From Saccharomycopsis fibuligera x Saccharomycopsis cf. fibuligera (Eukaryota; Ascomycota; Saccharomycetes; Ascoideales; Saccharomycopsidaceae): a stretch of 64,000 bases of DNA. Where the stretch lies: positions 2,141,501 to 2,205,500 of the forward strand of contig CP012819.1 in assembly GCA_001936135.1 (NCBI GenBank), given 5' to 3'. The translations under genes and the position numbers were made by a program. Of this stretch, positions 39,698 to 49,027 are shown piece after piece. Under the pieces are notes generated by a model. It saw only the letters and a program-made list of their open reading frames with translations. It was not told the DNA's origin and made no database searches. Position 1 is the first letter of the stretch. Every line of letters starts with the position of its first letter.

Positions 39698-40774
39698 ATG
39701 TCTGAAATTGATCTCGAGAAAGAAAATTTGCCTCCCCAGGCCCAAAGCAGCGCCAACGGGCCCGCTGAGGTCAGTTACGCTGAAGAGGAAGAAGAGTTCG
39801 CAGGGCCAATGCCAATATCTAAAATCGAAGGCAATGGTATATCACCGGGAGATATCAAAAAGTTGATGGAAGCAGGCTTCAACACTGTTGAGTCTATTGC
39901 TTATACGCCAAAGAAGGCTCTTATGGCAGTGAAAGGCATCTCAGAAAATAAAGCTGACAAGCTCCTTGCCGCAGCTACCCAGTTTGTTCCTATGGGATTC
40001 ACTACTGCTACCGATTTCCATAAGCGCAGAAGTGAACTTATTTGCTTGACCACGGGATCCAAGCAACTTGATACTTTGCTCGGCGGCGGTATCGAAACTG
40101 GCTCCATTACGGAAGTGTTTGGCGAATTTCGAACCGGTAAATCGCAACTTTGTCATACGTTGGCTGTCACTTGCCAGTTGCCTATTGACATGGGTGGCGG
40201 CGAAGGTAAGTGTCTTTATATCGACACCGAGGGAACATTTAGACCGATCAGATTAGTTTCCATTGCTAGAAGATATGGATTAAATGAAGAAGACGCCCTT
40301 GACAATGTTGCGTACGCTAGAGCCTACAACGCAGACCATCAGTTACAGTTGCTTAATCAAGCCGCGCAAATGATGACCGAGTCTCGTTTCTCGTTGCTTA
40401 TAGTTGATTCCATCATGGCGCTTTACAGAACTGATTTCAGCGGCCGTGGGGAGTTAAGCGCCCGTCAAATGCATGTGGCTAAGTACATGAGAGCTTTGCA
40501 GAGATTAGCTGATGAATTCGGTATTGCAGTGGTGATTACCAACCAGGTGGTGGCGCAAGTGGACGGCGGGATGTCTTTTAATCCAGATCCAAAGAAGCCC
40601 ATTGGTGGTAACATTTTGGCTCATGCATCAACTACAAGATTGAGTTTAAAGAAAGGCAGACAAGAACAAAGAATTTGCAAGATTTACGATAGTCCGTGTT
40701 TACCGGAAAGCGAATGTATATTTGCTATTTATGAAGATGGTATAGCGGATCCAAGAGAAGAGGGAGAAGATTGA
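39698..40774 (+). CDS. RAD51: Rad51 recombinase
   Basis: 358 residues from the first in-frame ATG (39698). An acidic N-terminus (EEEEEF) is followed by the helix-hairpin-helix DNA-binding domain (about 50-98, [18 protein letters not shown]...) and the RecA core. Walker A is GEFRTGKS (142-149, Lys148) and Walker B is LLIVDS (233-238). Loop regions [10 protein letters not shown] and [15 protein letters not shown] follow. Rad51 forms filaments on single-stranded DNA and does strand exchange in homologous recombination. Length is close to human RAD51 (339) and shorter than S. cerevisiae Rad51 (400), which has a longer N-terminus. I found no CTG codon in this reading frame despite roughly thirty leucines, which supports CTG-clade decoding. 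CDC9 follows on the same strand. Confidence 0.97.
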   Translation: MSEIDLEKENLPPQAQSSANGPAEVSYAEEEEEFAGPMPISKIEGNGISPGDIKKLMEAGFNTVESIAYTPKKALMAVKGISENKADKLLAAATQFVPMGFTTATDFHKRRSELICLTTGSKQLDTLLGGGIETGSITEVFGEFRTGKSQLCHTLAVTCQLPIDMGGGEGKCLYIDTEGTFRPIRLVSIARRYGLNEEDALDNVAYARAYNADHQLQLLNQAAQMMTESRFSLLIVDSIMALYRTDFSGRGELSARQMHVAKYMRALQRLADEFGIAVVITNQVVAQVDGGMSFNPDPKKPIGGNILAHASTTRLSLKKGRQEQRICKIYDSPCLPESECIFAIYEDGIADPREEGED

Positions 40775-40826
40775 TTGATCAGTGCTGTTTGTTCATGTTC
40801 ATATTTTACTTCTTTTACGTGTTTAA

Positions 40827-40843
40827 TTTATTTATTTATTTCT

Positions 40844-40890
<47 letters not shown>
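40827..40890. repeat. (TTTA)n microsatellite in the RAD51 3' region
   Basis: About 16 tetranucleotide units with one TTTC interruption near 40840, starting about 50 bases after the RAD51 stop. Confidence 0.9.
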
Positions 40891-41455
40891 TTTTTTGTTT
40901 ATACTTCAATTTGCATTTTCTCCTTCTTTTTGGTAATTCAACAGAAAGTTGTTGATTTTTGGCCATATATTTAGTTTTTATCATTGCGTTTTCTTTTCTA
41001 TCACATTGTTATTTCTATACAATTTCTATATCATCTATTTTAATGATCATACCTTTTTTCAAGCGTTTTTTCAATGTCTAGCATCCCGTGTGTCACGAAG
41101 TTATTCGTATTTGCTTGCTTTGATGGGTTAATGTGATAATAATATAACAGGATATTTCGATAGTCCCAAGGTCTAGTAACATCTCGGTAATTTCCTTCCG
41201 TGCCAGTGATCTGCCCGACTCTGTGCTTTATTATTTGGCTCTAGTCTATAGTTGAGCAATCAAATCATGGCACTCTTGTATCCTTTTGGTGAGATGAGCA
41301 GATGACAAAACTTCAAACGCTTGTTTTCGAAAAGAAAGAAAACGATTTAGCATAAAACTATAATTTAGAATAGTCCTGATGATAGGTTATTCGCTTTTGA
41401 TATTGTCATATATTATACAATAAATGATACGATCGCTCATCATGGTCATTGCAGG

Positions 41456-41480
41456 AGCTCATCGCGATTGGCCTCATCGC
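41456..41480. promoter_or_regulatory. Two PAC elements (GCGATGAG on the minus strand)
   Basis: CTCATCGC occurs at 41458-41465 (within the extended AGCTCATCGC) and again at 41473-41480. The exact octamer is the Dot6/Tod6 site. It is about 440-460 bases upstream of CDC9, farther than usual for a functional PAC. Confidence 0.55.
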
Positions 41481-41521
41481 GCTTCGCACTGCAGTGGCGA
41501 ATCCCACGTACACGTCGTACG

Positions 41522-41614
41522 ACGCGTCGTTGCTCGTGACTTTTTTGTTTAGTTTTCTTTCCATTAAAAAAAAAAAAGAAAAAAAAAAAAAAAAAATAGG
41601 AATGCGGAACGCGT
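41522..41614 (+). promoter_or_regulatory. CDC9: Two MCB boxes of CDC9
   Basis: ACGCGT occurs at 41522-41527 and 41609-41614, both exact matches to the MBF (Mbp1/Swi6) site. In budding yeast MBF drives DNA-replication genes, including CDC9, in late G1. Confidence 0.7.
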
Positions 41615-41917
41615 CACTTATTTAACACCGTGAGCAACTTTTTTCAACCTGCTGTTTACTATTTACTTATTTATTTATTTTTTTCACCTCTCTCTTTTTC
41701 TTTTTTGAAGACTTAAATCGCAAGAACCTTTTATCATTGATTGGATTTGCATTGAAGTTAGGCTCCAGTTGACAAGAGTGTATCGACATTAGATACATAT
41801 CTGAGAAGGGAATTCGAATATTACTGCCCGACCCATCACAACAATAATTGCAAATAATAAGTGGTTCTCGGGGCGCAATACTACAACTGATTTAGCATAC
41901 AGTCTTGCCAAATTATT

Positions 41918-44464
41918 ATGAATAAAAGCTTTACTACTAGAGTAACACAACCGCAATTAAGATTACCCTTACTAAGCAGACAACACCAAAGTTTATATCC
42001 ATTTAAATATCAAGTTAGACAACACAGACAGCAACACTTAAAGCTATATTTTAACGGAGTCCTCGATAATCGTCGACTATTCTTTGAAAGTTGCAAGCAC
42101 GGAATCAGACAATTGAGTACAATAGGCAATATTTACAAAACCAATTATACAGACACAAAAATGGCCAGACAGCAAACGTTAGGAAGATTTTTTTCTTCAA
42201 TGAAGAAAGATATACCAGAAGAGGATATCAGAGCAAAAGTAACAAAAAGAAGTTCCAAAATTGTGAAAAATGAAGATGAGCAAAGTACCATCAGTGAAGC
42301 AAATAGCGAAGACGATCAGGCGAAAAGATCAAGATCAGGGTCGAGATCAGCTAGTCCTGTTAAGAAGAGCAGATCGAAGTCTAGATCAAGATCAAGCAGT
42401 CCATTGGCCAAAAAGCAAAAAACCAGTGATACTGTATCTGCGGCAAAGAAGGAAGAGCTCAAAACTAAGAACAACAGCGAAGAAGATGTTAAAATGGCAT
42501 CATCTTCGTCTTCCGACACATCATCTGAAACAGCCACTCCACAACCTGAGCCCAATGCCTCGAAAAACGATCTTGAAAAATTGGCCAATGATTCAATTGA
42601 CAAAAATCCAGTGGGACTCGAACCCTGTAAGCCAATCTTATACTCTGCCTTATGTGACACTTTTGAGAAGATTGAACAAGTTTCCAGCCGACTTAAAATC
42701 ATTGAAATTGTGTCAGAATTTTTCTTTGAGGTATTACAAAACAATGCCAAATCATTAGTGTTGATAATTTACCTTTTTATCAATAAGCTCGGTCCAGATT
42801 ATGATAATTTGGAATTAGGTCTTGGGGAAACGTTGCTTATCAAAGCGATCTCTGAGAGTACTGGTAGATCACCAGCAAATATCAAGACAGGATATAGGGA
42901 AACTGGCGACTTGGGTAAAATTGCTCAAACTTCAAGATCGAAACAATCATTGATGTTTAAGCCAAAACCATTGGATGTTGATACTGTTTTCAAGAATTTA
43001 CAGGAAATTGCTCGTAGTACGGGTTCCAGTTCTCAGCTGAAAAAAATCGGCATTATTGTTAGAATGTTAACGTCATGTAATGGTATTGAAGCGAAATTTT
43101 TGATCCGATCACTTGAGGGGAAACTTCGTATTGGATTAGCGGATAAAAGCATCCTTTTAGCGTTATCTAAAGCGTTGCTTAGTTACGAGTATTTCCAAAA
43201 GGGGCAAAACTACAACAAAATCAATCCGGCGTCGATTAGTGATGCGGAAAATCAAATCAAAGAAGCATTTAATCAAGTTTCAAACTACCAGATCATCATT
43301 GAGTCGGCAATTGAGAACGGTGTGCTACAATTAAAGGAAAATATCAAATTGAGACCGGGTATTCCAATGAAACCGATGTTGGCTAAACCAACTAAATCCA
43401 TAACGGAGATTCTTGACAAGTTTTCCGATACCGAGTTTACTTGCGAGTACAAGTATGATGGTGAAAGAGCACAAATCCACTTGTTGTCCGATGGCAGTGT
43501 CAAAGTATACTCTAGAAACTCTGAAGACATGACGGAAAGGTATCCAGATTTGATTGACGCAATCTCCAATTTCATCAAACCGGGCAAAAACGTCAGGTCA
43601 TTGATTGTGGATAGTGAAGCAGTAGCATGGGATCGTGAACAACAAAAAATTTTACCGTTCCAGACCCTCAGCACTAGAAAGAGAAAAGATGTGAAGCTCG
43701 AAGATATTAAGGTGCAAATTTGCGTGTTTGCATTTGATTTGCTTTGTATCAATGATGAGCCGTTGATTCACAAAACGTTCCAAGAGCGTCGTGATTTGAT
43801 GGCGGAAAACTTACAACTCAAACCAGGTCAGTTTCAGTTCGCTAGTTATAAGAATTTGGATAACGTTGAAGATATTCAGCAATACTTGGACCAGAGTATC
43901 AAAGACTCGTGTGAAGGTTTGATGATCAAATTGTTGAGCAGTACTTACGAACCTAGTCAGCGGTCTAGTAACTGGCTCAAGTTGAAGAAAGATTACTTGC
44001 AAGGTGTTGGCGATTCTATCGACTTGGTGGTGCTCGGAGGCTACTATGGTCGCGGTAAACGTACTGGATGGTACGGTGGGTTTTTGTTGGGCTGCTACAA
44101 TCCAGATACCGGGGAGTACGAAACAACATGCAAGATTGGCACTGGGTTTTCAGAAGAAGCCTTGAAACTGCTTCATGAGCAGCTTTCACCAAGGGAACAA
44201 AGCGCACCAAAGCCGTATTACTTGTACGACCAGGAGAATTCCAACAGTTCACCGGATGTTTGGTTTGAGCCGCTGGTAGTGTTTGAAGTGCGGACGGCTG
44301 ATTTGTCATTATCGCCGGTGTATAAAGCAGGGTCCGGCAAATATGATAAGGGGATCTCGCTACGATTCCCGCGTTTCATTCGTATCCGTGACGACAAAGG
44401 ACCCGAAGACGCTACGAATAGCGATCAGCTTGTGGACATGTATGAGGCGCAAGTGAACATATAG
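41918..44464 (+). CDS. CDC9: ATP-dependent DNA ligase I, nuclear and mitochondrial forms
   Basis: 848 residues from the first ATG. Residues 1-81 are rich in Arg/Gln/Leu with few acids, a mitochondrial presequence. A second in-frame ATG at 42161 (Met82) starts a 767-residue nuclear form whose N-terminus is a PCNA-binding PIP box, QQTLGRFF (85-92). An RS/SR-rich basic stretch follows (about 137-168). Then come the DNA-binding domain (about 240-450), the nucleotidyltransferase core with active-site Lys512 in YKYDGERAQ, and the OB domain to the C-terminus (TADLSLSPVYKAG, ISLRFPRFIRIRDDKG). It seals Okazaki fragments and repair nicks. Two starts for two compartments is known for S. cerevisiae CDC9. 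Two MCB boxes upstream predict G1/S expression. Confidence 0.96.
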   Translation: MNKSFTTRVTQPQLRLPLLSRQHQSLYPFKYQVRQHRQQHLKLYFNGVLDNRRLFFESCKHGIRQLSTIGNIYKTNYTDTKMARQQTLGRFFSSMKKDIPEEDIRAKVTKRSSKIVKNEDEQSTISEANSEDDQAKRSRSGSRSASPVKKSRSKSRSRSSSPLAKKQKTSDTVSAAKKEELKTKNNSEEDVKMASSSSSDTSSETATPQPEPNASKNDLEKLANDSIDKNPVGLEPCKPILYSALCDTFEKIEQVSSRLKIIEIVSEFFFEVLQNNAKSLVLIIYLFINKLGPDYDNLELGLGETLLIKAISESTGRSPANIKTGYRETGDLGKIAQTSRSKQSLMFKPKPLDVDTVFKNLQEIARSTGSSSQLKKIGIIVRMLTSCNGIEAKFLIRSLEGKLRIGLADKSILLALSKALLSYEYFQKGQNYNKINPASISDAENQIKEAFNQVSNYQIIIESAIENGVLQLKENIKLRPGIPMKPMLAKPTKSITEILDKFSDTEFTCEYKYDGERAQIHLLSDGSVKVYSRNSEDMTERYPDLIDAISNFIKPGKNVRSLIVDSEAVAWDREQQKILPFQTLSTRKRKDVKLEDIKVQICVFAFDLLCINDEPLIHKTFQERRDLMAENLQLKPGQFQFASYKNLDNVEDIQQYLDQSIKDSCEGLMIKLLSSTYEPSQRSSNWLKLKKDYLQGVGDSIDLVVLGGYYGRGKRTGWYGGFLLGCYNPDTGEYETTCKIGTGFSEEALKLLHEQLSPREQSAPKPYYLYDQENSNSSPDVWFEPLVVFEVRTADLSLSPVYKAGSGKYDKGISLRFPRFIRIRDDKGPEDATNSDQLVDMYEAQVNI

Positions 44465-45132
44465 CTAACTGTGTTTACGAATATTTTAATGTTGACGAAT
44501 GAAATATACAGATGCAATAAATATCGCGTACATAGCGTTATGCAGCACACCAAACGCACATGCATGCGGTCAGGTGGTATTATGCAGAACCAAGCGTTCG
44601 CGTTAACACTATTGCAGCAAAAAGCATGTAAAAGCATTATTAAACGTGTTTGTGCATCTAATTGCATAACTGCACGCGAGGACCGTTTTGGCAGGGAAAA
44701 ACAGAAAAACATTAAAAACAAAAAGAAAAGACGAGCGTTAAATCCTCAAATAGAAAACAAACAGCAGAGATTCCGAACAACTGCCACTTTTTCTATTTTG
44801 CCTTTCTGTCTTCTTTCTATACATGCAGTCACCCCAACGCTCTCTGTTCCATTTTTCTTTTCAGTTGCTGGCGTTTTCCCTCAGCCTTTCCGTCTATCAT
44901 TTTTTCCTTTCTTCTGTCCATTTTCATTTTGCACAGCTATAATCCAGTTACTATTCAGACTGATCCACTTGTCTCACTTTTTGTTTCGCCCTTTGAATTC
45001 TTGTTACCTATTGCAACATTCAATATTTTTTCCGCCGGCGACTTGCTGTCTCCGCTGTCTGCCCGTCAATCTGCTCAAACTTTAACCGCTTAACGTCAAA
45101 CACACACAGTTCCTCCACTGAGGCATGTCCCA
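44465..45132. promoter_or_regulatory. CDC9 3' region and zinc-cluster-1 promoter
   Basis: 668 bp. The stretch from about 44790 to 45070 is markedly C/T-rich, like a yeast 5' leader. An upstream ORF (45125-45154) overlaps the next gene's start. Confidence 0.45.
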
Positions 45133-45154
45133 ATGTCTGGGTTCCACAATATAA
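45125..45154 (+). other. Upstream ORF overlapping the zinc-cluster-1 start
   Basis: Nine codons plus TAA. Its ATG is 8 bases before the main ATG and out of frame, and the stop lies 19 bases inside the main frame. Scanning ribosomes meet it first, so it should reduce main-frame translation unless leaky scanning occurs. Confidence 0.5.
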
Positions 45155-45241
45155 AAAACAGCGCTACTTCTCACGGCAATAACAGCAATAATACTAACAG
45201 CAATCTTAATCAAGTAAATAGCAACAGCGGCAGCAGCAGCC

Positions 45242-45274
<33 letters not shown>

Positions 45275-47853
45275 TTAATCTTAATACTACTACTACTAAT
45301 ACTACTACCAATACTACTAATACTAATAATAATAACAATAACAATAGCAATAATAATAACAATCATAATACTAATCATAATAATAACAATAATACTAATA
45401 ACAATACTTCCAATAACCGAATACACGGCCGTAAGGTGATCAAGAAGCTGAAGTATTCAAGGCTAGGATGCCTTAACTGCAAACAGAGACGTCTCAAATG
45501 TGGTGAAGAGCTTGATTCCTGCTTCAACTGCTTGGACAAGAACATTTGTTGCAGCTATTTGGACCTAACCCCAGCCCAGCGGCAAAAGATCATTGACAGT
45601 AATGCTAATAAGGACAAGAGCCAAAAAACAGGACCCGGGGGCACCGGGTTGATGCATTTCAAAGATCTCAAGACTGAGTTGGATAATTTCAGTTATGGAG
45701 TCTCTAGATTCAAAGTGCTGACGGGAAGTAATCATAGCAATGAATATTTTAACAACTATGGCAGTAATAACGGAACCAATGCTGGTTCTGTGGCTGGTAG
45801 TGTGGGCACGAGTAGCGCATCCGGCGCTGCCAATGCCACCAGCCCCAATAGCGGCAGTAGTAGCATCACTGACAGTAGTGGTCGGTTCAGAAAACTAGAT
45901 ACCACTGAGCCGTCAATGGATACTGTTGGAGATATTATTACGAATTCGACATTTGGTATTATTGACTTCAAGTCCAACAAGCACACAAACACCAACTCTA
46001 CTGATTTCAAAGCAGAAGATCATCCCATCAACCATGCCAAACGCAACTTTGACCCCTTGCCCAATCACTTGTACCAACTTACAAGTTTCAAATTATACAA
46101 AGTGAAAACCGCAATGTATCCTACCGAATACACTTCTAGGGAGCTTTTCACTGTATGTGGAGAAGACGATATTGTGCAAGCGTACGTCAGAGACATTATG
46201 TCAGTATGGTATACCGACTTCTTAGCTTGTGCTCTGGCTTCGCCGTTGATTTTCAATGCTATGATATCGCGATCGTTACTTATTGTGCTTGTTAATATCC
46301 AGAAAGCTTGTTATAGGAAAGATGGATATCAAGAAACAAGCAATTTGTTAAAGCGGCTATTTTTACCATACAAGCTTCGCGGTTTGCGTTATGCACAAAT
46401 GACAATAGACCTGTTGAATCAGCCCAAATTCACTTCTAATTACAAATACTTGAAGCTATTCAAGAACTTGGTACATTACTCATTGATTAACATTGGGCTC
46501 ACTTTGCAATCTGATAAAGATTATTTGTCGCTTATTGCTTTCATGAACGGGTTTCTTTCTAGTTCTTTGTCTACAGAGATGTTTGATAAAGTGCGTCGGG
46601 CATTAGAACGACAGTTTGATAAAAGACCCAAGGTGCACGCTGAGTTTGTTTTCACGGAAAAATTATTTTCCTATATTCGTGTTTTCTTTTTGAAGAATAT
46701 TGGGGCCATATATATTCCTGGGTATGTGTTTGATCCATTACTTGAGTTTTACTACGAACTAAATCAGTTTCGCAGTTTAGTTAAAAGGAAAAATTTATCT
46801 AGAAACCATGTGGCGGTATCACAACTAGATGACTTGAAAAGATTTATGGAAGTTAAAATCTTGAGTAATGGCGAACTACGCAATTCACATGACCCCAATC
46901 ATGTCACTGAATACAACATTGGGCAAATCTTTGATATCTTGATTGCATTTTTCGATGACCATCCGTCAGAGGTAGTATTTTTCCAGTCATTTTACAAAAG
47001 TATGACTACTATTGATAAGATAATATACTTGCATTGGATGACATTGTCCTTCATGTTGGATAACGTTTTCCCCGAGGCGTTATACTTTTTTACTGCTAAA
47101 TTTTCTGGCGGGATTCTTTGGGCTGGGTTTGACATGAAGTTAGTACAAAGCATTCTTGACGGATTAGAAACCGAATACAAGGTTAAAGACTATGCTTTAT
47201 ATGAGCAGTTGTATAGAAGAACAATATATTTGACCAGGGCAATTTCGTTTTTCGCGTACCGCTATAGAACATATTTCCGAAACTTGATCATTACAAATCC
47301 GTACCCTTCCAGCCCACTATTCCATCAAAAATTGCGTTTTAATTCAAGAAAACCCAGATACGTTAAAGAAACTCAATTAAAAAGCTTGAAACGCGGAGCC
47401 ATAAAGTTTGAACACTATCCGGTAAATGACCCGTCATATATTCAAATCGATAGTGAATTGGAAAGAGCATCACCAGGAAATCCCAATAACGTGTGCTATG
47501 TTGATAATAACATGCATATAAATGAAAATGTGGATGAAAATTTCTACAGAGTGCGCAACTGTCTCAAGCCAGCCAGCACAATCAATAGCGGCTTGGGTGG
47601 CATTAGTGACATCAACGATAGTGATGGGCTTGCTGCTGCTGTCGCAGTGGAAGAATCGGAATTCAACATTGATTTGTTCCCAATTGAATTAATGAAGCTC
47701 TCACCATATGGGTTGATCAAAAATATTGATTTCAGACCGAATTTGAACACAGTGAGAAATAATTACTTGAATGAAGATTTTGAATATCAGAACCCTGAAG
47801 AGATTTTGAAAAATTATACTATCGATAAAGATGAGATCCTAAATAACAAGTAG
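45133..47853 (+). CDS. Zn2Cys6 transcription factor, tandem copy 1
   Basis: 906 residues. Residues 10-95 are a Ser/Asn/Thr tract encoded by an AAC/AAT/ACT repeat. The zinc cluster is Cys113, 116, 123, 130, 133, 140 (CX2CX6CX6CX2CX6C), flanked by basic residues (KVIKKLKYSRLGC). An Asn/Ser/Gly linker follows. From about 300 on is a long helical regulatory region shared with the next two genes, for example the blocks YRRTIYLTRAISFF near 690 and LMKLSPYGLIKNIDFRPNL near 865. Fungal Zn2Cys6 proteins bind CGG-containing sites and regulate metabolism, drug resistance or development; the target here is unknown. I cannot assign a named orthologue. It is the most diverged of the three copies, with a weaker match to copies 2 and 3. 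Confidence 0.85.
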
Positions 47854-48510
47854 CTTCATATACTATACAGATTTCTATATTTATTTGCTTGATTTTTTCA
47901 TTCTCGTCTATTCTATTGCATTCTTAATTTCTGGATAATGCTCGAAATTACTATCGATCATTTATACTATAATGGACAATCTTCAATTTTTGTTCTTTTT
48001 GCTTTTACAACGTTTATAGTTATTTGTTAACTACGTTTTATGCTTTGTGGTTCCATGGGTGTTTTTACGCACAGTTGTCCTAGCTGGGAAAAGGACAACG
48101 CCGAATGGTGTAGTACCTCTATAAATGATACCGCGTGGTTTACGATACTATTTGACGATGAATAGTGGTACAATAGGCTTAAGACTCACATCATCACGTT
48201 ACCGCAACGATATACGAATATTGAGGAATGAGGAAAGCGTAAAACGCGTGAAATTGGAGAAAAAATATTGCAAATAAGCTTAATTTTGGTTTTATTGCAC
48301 TCTCTATTTTTTCTTGAATTTGAGCTGCAAAAACTTTCGTGTACATTTTACGAATGGTAAAAAATGCAACTCAATAAATAGAGTTCAAAAAAAAAAATCT
48401 CCGAGCGGTCAAAAGAAACTAAAACGGAAAAAAAAGGATTTATAAGATGTAAAGCTAGATCAGGAAATTGCACACGAAGTAGAGTAAACAAGAACGCACC
48501 CTGAAAAACG

Positions 48511-48546
<36 letters not shown>

Positions 48547-49023
48547 GAGAACAGTGTTGGAAGTCAATTTATAAAGTCTTAAAATTTGAATATTCCCCTA
48601 GAAATTATCACCCAGTAGTTCTCACAGTAGTCCCGCAGCTATAAAGCTTAGCTGACTGCTAGCATTTTCCTCTATTTACGCTAACATTTTGATGCTGTAT
48701 CAAGCAGAGCAGGTCTGCTGTGGTAAATTTTCACTCTGTTGTTTTGCATTTCCTGTTTTCACCGTATTTCCTCGTTGGTGATTTCGTTTTTTGATTTTTT
48801 CGCTTTTTACTCCACACACCGATCGATCGACTTTTCCATTTTCCATTTTTGTCTTTTTTCTCTAAAAATGCGTTAAGGCGCTCCCGCCAGCACAGCATCA
48901 AAACCCAGACATATAGTAAACTGACTGACCACTTGGGAAAAGTGCAACGGCAAACCACCTTAATACAACAGCTGCGCAGGTGCTTCAAGAAATAAAGACG
49001 CGGCAAAAAGAAATGCTAATGAA
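47854..49023. promoter_or_regulatory. Spacer between zinc-cluster copies 1 and 2
   Basis: 1.17 kb. It holds an A32 run (48511-48542) and AT-rich DNA on both sides. A 91-codon open frame on the minus strand (48731-49006) lies in the promoter and lacks coding character. A uORF touches the copy-2 start. Confidence 0.45.
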
Positions 49024-49027
49024 ATGA
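49013..49027 (+). other. Four-codon uORF joined to the zinc-cluster-2 start by ATGA
   Basis: ATG CTA ATG AAA TGA, whose TGA (49025-49027) overlaps the main ATG (49024-49026). This is a stop-start overlap of the kind used for termination-reinitiation. Confidence 0.5.

Larger units (their letters stand above)
40775..41917. promoter_or_regulatory. RAD51 3' region and CDC9 promoter
   Basis: It starts with a long TTTA microsatellite. 41440-41530 is a short GC-rich island holding two PAC octamers and one MCB box. A second MCB box follows an A-rich tract, then T-rich leader DNA. No ORF is supported. Confidence 0.45.

Noticed and set aside
42612-42640. GGGTTCGAGTCCCAC-like B box on the minus strand, suggesting a tRNA
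   Set aside because: It is inside the CDC9 coding frame, and no A box, acceptor stem or T-run terminator fits around it.
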